DNA from: Scalesia atractyloides
Taxonomy: Eukaryota > Streptophyta > Magnoliopsida > Asterales > Asteraceae
NCBI GenBank assembly: GCA_947069175.1
Contig: CAMTDV010000018.1
Coordinates: 46,140,869-46,204,868 of the forward strand
DNA: 64,000 bases
Direction: 5' to 3'
The position numbers and the translations under genes are program-made. The notes beneath the pieces are model-generated. The model had not been told where the DNA came from. It did not search any database and saw only the letters and a list, made by a program, of their open reading frames with translations. Position 1 is the first letter of the stretch; each line of letters begins with the position of its first letter. Shown piece by piece: positions 46,195 through 55,704 of this stretch.

Positions 46195-46535
46195 ACATCA
46201 AGTTCGACCGAACTTGATTAAAATTTCACTGATTTTAATCAAGTTCGACCGAACTTGACAGATTTTTCAAGAATTTTTGATAAGTTCGCCCGAACTTGAA
46301 GGAAATCTCAATATTTTTTATCAAGTTCACCCGAACTTGATCAAGTTTCATTGATATCCTTTTACAAGTTCGCCCGAGCTTGATAAAGTTTTTGAAATAT
46401 TACATAAGTTCGACCGAACTTACCTGTTTCTTGAAAATATTCACAAGTCCACTCTACAAGTGTGATTTTTATCAAACCCCACATCAAGTTTGACCGAACT
46501 TGATAAGTCTTTGACAAGTTCGCCCGAACTTGTCT
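46195..46535 (+). repeat. Phased palindrome array in leader of Y
   Basis: About nine motif copies at about 46198, 46239, 46280, 46321, 46363, 46405, 46445 (degenerate), 46482 and 46514. The first six are spaced 41-42 bp apart. The following 46540-46760 is leader with no motif. Confidence 0.9.
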
Positions 46536-46762
46536 AAGGTTCCTAAAAAAAATAAAATAAAAAAAAATGCACGAACATTATATATCGTTAGAATCGCATC
46601 GACGAGACAATTTTAAAGATATAAACGGGTAAAAATTGTTTTCGGAAAAATTTTCAACGTTTTTAACGTACCGGTTGTCGATTAAAACGTCAGTTTTTGC
46701 TAAAACTTGTCTGTTGCTAATCAATTGTTAAGTGTTTTTGATCGTATTCTCAGATTTTCAAA

Positions 46763-49700
46763 ATAGAAGATTTCCATAACGCGTTTGCAGCTGGAGTAGC
46801 TCAAGCCTCAACGTCAAATTCAATTGCGGTTAATCAGGTGAACCTCAATAATGAAATAGGAACTACTCAGAAACCACCAAAGTTGATGAGTATGGACGAG
46901 TTCGAGGGATGGAAAGAAAAGCTTGTTAATTGGATTTAAGCGAATCAATTCAACAGCTGTGTTGTGATTGAAGATGGATATACATGGCCTAAAGATGAAA
47001 ATGATCAAGATCTTCCACTGAACAAATTTTCAGCGATTGACAAAAGAAATATGTTGCTGAAAAAGAAATGATCAGCTTAATACAACAAGCTGTCAAAGAA
47101 GATATCTTGATTTTATTACCAGAATATGTACTTCTCAAGAATTATGGAATTCTCTTTGTGAGAAATTCAAAGGTAGTGATGAAATGATCAAAAGCAAAAA
47201 AGCTTTAATCAAGGAAGAATTTGAGATCTTCCGATGATCAAAGGAGAGACAATGAAACAAATGATTGATAGATATTGTCACCTCATGGTCCAGATGCGAA
47301 GACATGATATCAAGAGAACTAACGAAGAGCAGATTGGAAGTTAGCCGATGCACTTCCAGAAGGAGAATGGACAACGTATTTGATGATTCTAAACAACAGT
47401 CCGTCTTAGAGACATTTTAAGTTGTCATCATTCATTGACAAACTTGAAGGTCATGAAATGGAATTGATGAAGATTGCAAAATCCAAAAACACTAATGTTG
47501 TTCAGGATGTCGGAGTTTATTACAAAGATGGTGTTCCAGATACTCCGATTCAAAGTCCAAAAATCCATACGGCATTTAGTGCAAACATGAATACATCAGA
47601 TCAGTCGTCACAAAATTAGTATTCTCCAAACACTGGTTATTCATATGTTGGTTCAAATTCTTCTTCTTAAAGTCAATCTCATCAGACAAGCCAATCCACT
47701 GCTAATTCAAATGTTTTCCAATGCAACATAGCAGTAGATTTAAAGAATGTGTTTCCTGAAAAAGTTGCGAAACAGCACATAGCACTTCATGCTACAGTTC
47801 TGGAATCGTATGAAAGTCTTGTTGCTGGAAAGATCGGAAATCCTGAAATGACAGCTGAGGATTACGATCAGGTAGATGAGGAAGAGTTGGAACTGATGGA
47901 CATCAAATGGTCCTTAGCATCAATTATCCGGAGAGGTTCAAAGTTTGTAGCACTCACTGGAAGGGATATTGGTAACTCAAGCAATAAACATGGTTTCGAC
48001 AAAACGAAAGTTACTTGTTTTAGATCTCGAAAAAAAAGGCACTTCAAACGTGAATGCCATAACCAAGAAGCTAGTTGAAACCAAAACCCTTTTGGAACCG
48101 GTAATGAATATTACAAGAAAGCGCTGCAATACAAATCATATCCGAATAGAACACAAGTTGAAGTTGAAGATAAATCTGCAAAGAAAGCCGAACAAGCTGT
48201 TGTTGCTAATCATGAAGATGATGGTTTCGATTGGAACAAAAACATCGGAAAGAAGACTGGTGTTGCTATGATGGCAGAGGTTCTGAATGAATCTGAGACA
48301 TCATTTGTGGAAGCTGCTATAAAAAATGCTATTCAAGAAGCTTTAATGCAGAGAGCTGAGGAAGAAGTTGTCCTGGAGGATGCAGTTCTGGAAAGATACA
48401 TACAACAAACAGAGGAAGAAGGAATAGCTTATCTGGAAAGATACATACAACAAGCCGAAAAGTTAAAAGCTGAGGTAAGCATGTCTAAAAAGAAGTTGTG
48501 AAAGTTGTGGAGGTTGAAAAACCTTGCACAAAGTGCGCAAGTCCTTGTGAACCTTGTTTGGATAAAGTAAAAGTCATAAGAGAATTGACTGAACATAACG
48601 AAAACTTTCGTTATGATTACAAAACCATAAAAGAAGCTTATGACAAAATTTCAGGCAAATATAAACATGTTGAAAGAGCTAACAGTGAACTCGATGCTAA
48701 TGTCACTATGTTAAATGCCACAGTTATTGAAAAACAAAAGGTAATTAATATGTACATTAATACAATTGCTGAGACAAAGCGTGAGTTTCACGAAATGAAA
48801 ATTGAAACAGAAAGAGTCAGACAATTACTGAAAAGTTACACCACAAACGCATATGTCATTGATCGCATTCTTCCTACGATCAAGTCGGAGGAAAATGTTG
48901 ATAACTTAAAGCGTAAAGTTTACGGAAATGTTCCTCCACCATTTCTTGCAAGTTACTACTGCAAGAAAGATGATGACATTGAAAAGGCATTTAATCTTTT
49001 ACTTCTTTCAGAAAAGAAAGATAAACTGCCTGAAAATATTGACGTAGACTTTACAAAATCAAACGATGACAATGAATCGGTGTTAAAAGATGTGGTAAAG
49101 AATGTTTTGGGAAATGATTCTGATGACGACGGCTTTAAAAGCGCTAACTCAAGTTCAAATAGTTCTGGTTCACAATCTGAAAATGGCGATAAATCATCAG
49201 AAAATGATCTAAGTGATGATCCTAACGTTGTAATGTACAAAGTTAAGGAATCTGATAGATTATATTTCAATGATAGCTTTTCGATTCAGAATATGAAAGA
49301 AGATCAAATCGATAAACTGTTTAAACTTATGGAAGTTTCATCAGATGATCTCGAGAAAAATGAAAAGAAGTTTTATTCTATACCGAAACGGAACTTTAAC
49401 AATTACCGTAGAAACTGTGGTGATTTTCCTGAGAACAGGAGAGCAGGTTTCGGTTTGGAAGAAGCTGAAGATGAACCGAAGAAGAATCAAAAGTCAACGT
49501 TCCAGGAATACAAAGGTAAGAACATAAAGTTTGTTTACGGAACAAGCACGGTTCAGGAGGAAAGCTTGATAGGTAAGAAGTCAAATGATGATTTCAAGAA
49601 AGAAAAGGAACTCAGGGACAAGGCTAAGTCCGCAAGTGGAGGAAAACCCACTAGTGGACAGGTTCATGATACTCGGACATGCTTTAAATGCAATACCATT

Positions 49701-50205
49701 GGTCATATTGCTCGAAAGTGTCTAAATCTAAAGCCTTTGTTTTCATGAAGAAAAAATGTTTCAAAAGATGAAAAACAAAAGAAACCAGAGATTGTGAACC
49801 CAAAAAATGAATCTATTTCTTAAATAAAACCCAAAAATGAATCAGAGTTTGAAAATTCTATTTTTGAAAAAGGAGAAACTTCAACGTTAAACAAAAACGA
49901 TGATTCACGGTTTTATGTCAAGAAAGCAAGATACATGTCACAATCTTGGGTCGAAAAAGAAGTCTCCTGAGAAAGTAAAGTCTGTTGCCGATAAAACTGA
50001 AAATGTCAAATCAACTGAATCAGTAATCAAACAGACAACGAAAGAAAAGGTCAAAACGTTTTCAGAATTGACATTGGACGAAATGTTCGATGATGATTTT
50101 GAATATGATGAAGAGTTAGAATATGGTTATGATGTTTATCAGTACAAACCTAAAACCAAAAAGGTTTGGGTTCCATTTTTCAAAAGGTTGTTTCATGTGC
50201 AGTAG
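46763..50205 (+). pseudogene. gag: gag of Y (start codon lost, frameshifts)
   Basis: The ATG of homologous gags is ATA here (46763-46765, IEDFHNAF). The core PPKLMSMDEFEGWKE is followed by a TAA at about 46937-46939 and several frameshifts to 47420. The first knuckle near 48020 has lost its normal form (CFRSRKKRHFKREC, the second Cys replaced by Ser). An ORF of 416 residues is intact at 48498-49748. It encodes the CTKCASPCEPC cluster, a helical stretch, an acidic Ser-rich region, the FPENRRAGFGLEE segment and a complete second knuckle (CFKCNTIGHIARKC). The tail at 49900-50205 ends KKVWVPFFKRL as in A and Z. It would have bound element RNA. Confidence 0.85.
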
Positions 50206-50275
50206 TCCCAAGATCCACTTTATCAATGTTGATACAGGATAGCGGAGCTTCATGAGTATTTAACTTATCCAGAAA
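50206..50275 (+). pseudogene. Protease stub of Y
   Basis: IQDSGAS (about 50236-50256), the copia aspartic protease motif, is followed at once by TGA and by unrelated sequence. It lies in the -1 frame relative to gag. All downstream pol domains are absent. Confidence 0.7.
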
Positions 50276-52389
50276 TGTCATATCTTAGTCATTTTGAGGG
50301 GGAGTAGTTAAAAAGAAAAATTTTTGAAATTACAAGTGGTTGTTAAAAAGAAAAAATTTTAAAAGTCAAAATTATGAAAATCCACACCGTTGAACAGAAA
50401 AACTGATTTCAAAGTTCTTACATGTTCAAACTGCTTTTACAAGTGATAAATGAGTCTAGTGATTGTTTGTTAAACAATTGCAGATACATGATTGAAAAAA
50501 AAGGATCGGACGACGAGGTCACGGGATCCGCATTGGTTTGTTACATTTTTAGAAGAATTTCTTTAAATCTAAAATCCAAAAATATGTTTTTGATTTTAGG
50601 GGGAGTAAGAAAATTTGAAAGGTGTTGAAAAATCAAAAACATACGAAAAAGTTGAAAATTCAAAAATATTGAAAAATTCAAAAAGTACAAAGTACAAAAA
50701 CATCAAAAAAGACAGAAAGAATTTGGTTGTCAAAAAGGAAATGATAGTACATCAGTGGACTATCACGGTATGCTAAAGATTTGTAAAGTTTAAAAGTGAT
50801 AAACAAGTCTTACTATGGATGTGTCGATAGGCTTTACACGTCCAGTAAATTGTTTCCGGGATATAAACTAAATTTTACAACTGCTTAAACTTGTGGATTA
50901 ACATCTCTCGGATATATGGACTTAGTACTCCGAAATTTCGTTTGAGAGATTGCCTGATTCTGAGATACGAGGTCTTTATAGATGATTGATATCTGGGGTA
51001 TTATACAAGTTCTTCTGATTTTGCGGAAGCAATAGACTAGAACTTCTATAATACTTTATGCTATAAACCCTAAAATAGCATGCAAACTTGAAAAAATCGA
51101 AAGATCTAATCATTTGCAATGCTGACGAAATAAGACAATGCAAGCAAAAGTTAAAGATTCCTTAAGTGGAACACATCTAAAAGTCAAGCCTTCATCTCTT
51201 TGTCGATACGGTAGTACTAACCTGAGCTCTCAAGGTCTCGCACAACCCAAATACATATATCAATTACGCTATACTCACCTGTAAGATGAAATCTAGGGAA
51301 TCTGGATTCGGGAGTATATTCAAGAGGTGGAAATCATAGTTAAGCCAAGCTTCATAATTCTTACCTAACATATCTTGGAACAATTGAGAAACGTGATGAA
51401 GTTTAAGTGGACAAACATATCGACAATCTACGGTAAACAAGTTTAAAACTTAAAGTCTCAAAAAGGTCAACGGTACTTGTGATATGTCTCAAACAAACTG
51501 ATGTGATCCTTAGACACAAATTCACAAAAATATGTCTGTAAATATGTTTGTACATAGTTTACTTTCTTTACTTGCTTTTCAAAGATAAAATCAAAAAGAT
51601 TTTCAGTGTGTTTTAGCATAAACTTTCTAAAAATCAAAAAGATTTTGTTTATACGTTAGTTTCAACAAACCAATGTTGGAGAACAGATCATCGAAGCCTG
51701 GTAAGATGATGAAAAATTTATTCATAGAAAGTTCATTAAATTGAAACTTTACAACCTGAAGAAAACATCAGATTGTTCTTAACGATTTTTCAAACTGAGG
51801 TCATTAACTTGGACTTGGTAAACAAAATTAGTTAATCAAGGTCATTAACTTCGACTTGATCAACTAAGAGGATTTTATTTCAATAATTGAAAGTTGAAGG
51901 TTTTAAACGTAAAATGTTTTAAGATCATTAATTTGAACTTGAAATAACTGAAAAATGAAGATTAAAATTTGAAGTACAAGTTTTGTACAGGTGGTATGGA
52001 ATACATGTGGTACAAAATTTCAAAGTTAGAATCTAAAATGTTTATTTGAATTACCAAGTACTTTGAAACAGGAAGTAAAGTTTTAGGGGGAGCCGGATGA
52101 AACGTGACTAAAGTAAAGCTTAAAGCAAGGGGGAGCATAGCTCACAACAAAGGAGGAGCTTGGAACTTAAAAGTTTTATCAAGATAAATTTGAAGAAAAA
52201 GATGGAGATTGAAGATCAATACCTTAAAGTTTATTCAAGAACTAAAAAGATCGGAAGACTCAAAAGATTTTTAATGTCAAGGATGACTACGAAAATATCC
52301 AAAGAGAGGATGTCTGGGAAAGTCTGTTGGTGCATATATCAAAAGGACGTTTACATCAAGATGACTACGACAATATCCAAGGGGGAGTC
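50276..52389 (+). other. Non-coding 3' region of Y with multiple polypurine tracts
   Basis: AGGGGGAG-type tracts at 50297-50304, 50598-50605, 52085-52092, 52127-52135 and, next to the LTR, 52379-52386. The part at 50500-51960 is the conserved block shared with A, B and Z. A tandem duplication near 52281-52406 repeats the PPT/LTR start. No gene found. Confidence 0.8.
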
Positions 52390-52919
52390 TGTTGGTGCAT
52401 ATGTCTGTTGCCTTCGTCATTAACGTCATTATGTATCGAGTCTGAGCGAATAGGCCTTAATGTGTTAGAAGTAAGGCATATTTATGTATATAATAGGACA
52501 AGTTCGTTGGTATGGTGCTTGGAAGGTCAAGTACGGCCGAACTTGACTAGGTCAAGTTCGGGCGAACTTACAGTCTCATAAGCAAACTTGTTTGGCCAAA
52601 TTCGCCCATGATGTTATCAGTAATGCATGTTTGGCCGAACTTGCTTATGCAAGTTCGGGCGAACTTGTGTCTTTTATGGCCGAACTTGTGTTCCTATAAA
52701 TAGGTTCCTTGGGTTTTCATTTGTAAGAGTTAGAGATTTTGGCATAGAGACGGCGAAGCTCTGTCGGATCTGGTTCTCGAATGTATATGACTTTAGATCA
52801 ATGAAAACAACGTTTAAATGAGTAATTCTTGTTATTTGATTAACATGTCTTTAGTTTCCGCCTAATTGGACATTAGATAACAAATTTAGGTTCCCGAGCT
52901 TTTCGTGGACGTTCCTACA
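52390..52919 (+). repeat. 3' LTR of Y
   Basis: 530 bp, same ends as the 5' LTR; TATAAATA at 52695-52702. Followed by TTCAG and Z's gag. Confidence 0.95.
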
Positions 52920-52924
52920 TTCAG

Positions 52925-53391
52925 CATGTTAAAGATATCGAACTCTTTCATAATGAGAGCTTTCTTGCTTTTGATCATCTTCGCACTTCCTTGATACTTC
53001 TTTTGAAGTGAGAGCCAGAGATCTCTTGCTGTTGTGTATTCCAGTAGCAAAACGAGAATATCTTCTTTGATGGATTGTTGGATAAGACTGATCATCTTTT
53101 TCTCAGCAATGTATTCCTCTTTCTGTACCGTCGAGTAATTTACTTCTCAAGAACTTGCTGATGTTCATCCACCGGAACAGTGTAACCTCTTTCAATCGAC
53201 ACCCAGCCTGCGAAATGCATGGCTTGAACCTAATATGTAAACTTCTCTTTCCATGCTTCATATTCGTCCATGCTCATTAGCTTGGGCGGTTTAACAGTCG
53301 TTCCCATTTCGTTATCAAGATTGACTTGATGAATCACATTGGCATTTGACGAACTAGCTCCGGACATAAAAGCTCTTTGAATATCATCCAT
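52925..53391 (-). pseudogene. gag: gag N-terminus of copia Z
   Basis: Start ATG is 53391-53389 (MDDIQRAFMSG). The core PPKLMSMDEYEAWKEKFTY ends at a stop at 53230, and a frameshift near 53130 precedes MISLIQQSIKED...LWLSLQKKYQG. It breaks at 52924, where Y is inserted, and resumes at 45404. Same domain order as A and B. Confidence 0.85.
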
Positions 53392-53444
53392 CGTGAATAA
53401 CGAGTCGTGTACGCTGAAAATACTCAAAAACTTTGAAAACAATT

Positions 53445-53790
53445 AGCCTTACTACAAGTTCGGTCGATCTTGCAATAACAATGAAGAATTCTCAGAATTT
53501 TTAACAAGTTCGGTCGAACTTGTTAGTTTTGATTTGAAAAAGATCCCTTATAACTTCGAGCAAACTTGTCAAATGGAATTTGATAACAATCTGTAAGTTC
53601 GAGCGAACTTACCTTAAATTTCCTTGATATTACTCAAGTTCGGTCAAACTTGATGTAAAATCAATGAAAAAGTTGTAACTTCAAGCGGACTTGGCAAGAT
53701 TTTTATCAAAAACACCTTAGTTCGATCGAACTTGATTGAAATTCACTTGAAAAGTAACTTTCTAAAACAAGTTCGGTCGAACTTGGTTAA
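53445..53790 (-). repeat. Phased palindrome array in leader of copia Z
   Basis: Eight copies at about 53453, 53503, 53551, 53594, 53634, 53677, 53717 and 53768 (steps 40-51 bp). On the coding strand they show the same ACC/CTC-type centres as in A. Between 53790 and 54021 the leader has no motif. Confidence 0.9.
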
Positions 53791-54021
53791 ATAAGTTCGA
53801 ATGAAAAGTTTTGGAAAACATGGTTTTTTCAAAATTTTGACATTAATTCGGTTGAATTTGGTCTTCAATCTTTCAATGGTTTATATTTGTTGTATTTTAC
53901 ATGATATATCCAAATTTGAAATGATTTTGACCGTAAATTCTTCATTTTTGATGAAAAGTTAAGAAAAATAGAAGAATGGAGATGAAATAGAAGTTTTCTT
54001 GTATCAAATCAAGCTGTTCTA

Positions 54022-54033
54022 GCTCTGATACCA
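54022..54033 (-). other. Primer-binding site of copia Z
   Basis: GCTCTGATACCA on the plus strand is TGGTATCAGAGC on the minus strand, two bases from the 5' LTR. Confidence 0.9.
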
Positions 54034-54035
54034 CT

Positions 54036-54436
54036 TGTAGGACCGATCGTCGATGCTAAGGAACCTAAATTTGATATCTAACGTCCATAATAGCGGAAAT
54101 ATTACGTCGTGTTTACCAGTAGACAAGAATTAATCAGTTAATCATCAGTTTCATTGATTAAACGTCAAGAGTACAAACTGACAGAGCTTCGCCTCCAAAA
54201 TGTCAAAGTTACAAATGAATGAGGCAAGCTAGCTGTTTATAATAGTCCAAGTTCGCTCTGGGAGACATGAGTTCGCCATAACTTGCATTAGCAAGTTCAG
54301 CCGAACTTGCCTTTACATGACACAATATGAGCGAACTTGTCTCTAACAAACATAAATACACTTTTCAGCTAGCCTATTCAGCTCTATACTATAAAAACTC
54401 GATATAAGACTAAGACATAGACATTATGCACCAACA
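54036..54436 (-). repeat. 5' LTR of copia Z
   Basis: 401 bp. It retains two palindromic motifs at about 54272-54310 where the 3' LTR has one. Followed by GTTTA, the target duplication. Confidence 0.95.
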
Positions 54437-55097
54437 GTTTACATGACATTTATTTACTCGACATTTGATTATTGGTTTATGGTGAGTGATTTAAATAACG
54501 TGACGTATGTAATCTGATAAAAGCATGGTGGATATGCCGATGGTACTTCCTATATATAAGTGCTTTTATTATCTTACATATCGTGGCGTTATCTAAATCA
54601 TTTCAAACAAAATACAAGACATGACATTTTACACAAGACAAAACTTACTTTTGGTTATCTATTTAACCATATATTATTTTTTTTATATCATATTGATTTC
54701 TCATATGGTTTTTTTATAAAAGAATCTTTTTATGGCTCCTGGTAACTTTTGTATTACTTTAAACTTTTCTTAAATTAATCAAAGCCATGAAGCATCAACA
54801 CCAAACCTATGTACTCACTGGCATTTTTTTATGGTACTTTATTTTCACATATGTGTTTTAGGTGCAAATGTTTGACGTCAAGCGAGCTACACTTAGGGCG
54901 GACTGGGCCTTAGTGACTATAAAATCGGAATAATAGCTTAACTTTTGTTGTATTTCCATTTTCATCCAAGACAATGTAGACAATATTAATTAATGAAACT
55001 CAACTTATGTGCCATGGTTATTGAAACAATAATTCTATTACGACACTCCCCGACGATTCCGCCGTGGTTTGTTATCTTACGTGGTCGGGGTGTGACA
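54437..55097 (+). repeat. Gypsy solo LTR F, right part
   Basis: Continuation of 30140-32941. It ends GGTCGGGGTGTGACA. No PBS follows (the next bases are A's spacer, GTTTTACTGCC), confirming a solo LTR. Confidence 0.8.
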
Positions 55098-55677
55098 GTT
55101 TTACTGCCAAAATTTGGATTTTTTAAGTGTTTCACACACTTATTACAATGGAAGAGGTGTGTATTTATCATTTGATCCATAAATTGAATGAAAAACTGTG
55201 ATCTAGATCTGAAACTTGTTAAATTTGATAGATCTAGGATATATTGGACCAATTTGAACATAAATTCATAATAATGAACATAAATCGACCATGGATTCCT
55301 GTTGAATTTGATTAAAAAAGGTCATGATAATGTTGAGCAAGTTTTTGTTGGAGAAGATAACAAGTTCGGCCGAACTTGTTATCAAGTTCGACCGGACTTG
55401 TTAACTAAACCATGAATACAATTTGAAAAACTTACGTTCGACCGAACTTCTGTGTTAAATCTGAAATGTTTGAGATTATAAGTTCGATCGAACTTAGGCA
55501 TTCAGAATGATGTAATATGGTATAAGTTCGCTCGAACTTATATTTGAATAATGAACATGTTGTGTAAGGCATGTTTGGGCGAACTTGACTAAAATCAGAT
55601 TGTTTTTCACACATCAAGTTTGCCCGAACTTGATGAAAATGTGTTTAAAATTTTTTGTAACTTTTTCTCGTAAAGCG
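55098..55677 (+). repeat. Spacer and second palindrome array of copia A
   Basis: A's spacer resumes. Palindromes at about 55361, 55383, 55434, 55479, 55522, 55571 (degenerate) and 55615. The first 260 bp contain no feature. Confidence 0.8.
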
Positions 55678-55704
55678 TGCTAATTGTTTTGCGTCGTTTT
55701 TCAG
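55678..55704 (+). promoter_or_regulatory. Putative 3' splice site before aORF, copia A
   Basis: TGCTAATTGTTTTGCG, a pyrimidine run and CAG at 55702-55704, then GCTCAAGTACC. The TAA inside the branch-like motif closes the upstream frame. Confidence 0.55.

Larger units (their letters stand above)
45410..52919 (+). mobile_element. Copia derivative Y, gag-only (non-autonomous)
   Basis: LTRs of 531 bp (45410-45940) and 530 bp (52390-52919), about 4-5% different by eye. A perfect target duplication TTCAG is at 45405-45409 and 52920-52924. It contains the PBS, leader array, long gag and a protease stub, then non-coding DNA. There is no GAG-pre-integrase, integrase, RT, RNaseH or aORF. Its LTR is longer than, and diverged from, the A/B/Z/D type. 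Confidence 0.95.
32942..54436 (-). mobile_element. Copia element Z (Sirevirus type, minus strand), interrupted by Y
   Basis: LTRs at 54036-54436 (5') and 32942-33318 (3'). A perfect target duplication GTTTA is at 32937-32941 and 54437-54441. The PBS is at 54022-54033 and the PPT at 33319-33332, both on the minus strand. About 14 kb without Y. Gene order on the minus strand: gag, pol, non-coding block, aORF. Confidence 0.95.

Noticed and set aside
30140..55097. F as a full gypsy element with internal region
   Set aside because: The only DNA between the two parts is copia Z with its own perfect target duplication. Joined length equals one LTR, and no PBS or gypsy protein is present.
54900..55100. 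Right part of F as an independent gene-like region (short ORFs)
   Set aside because: It is the terminal LTR sequence ending GGGTGTGACA, with no coding signature.
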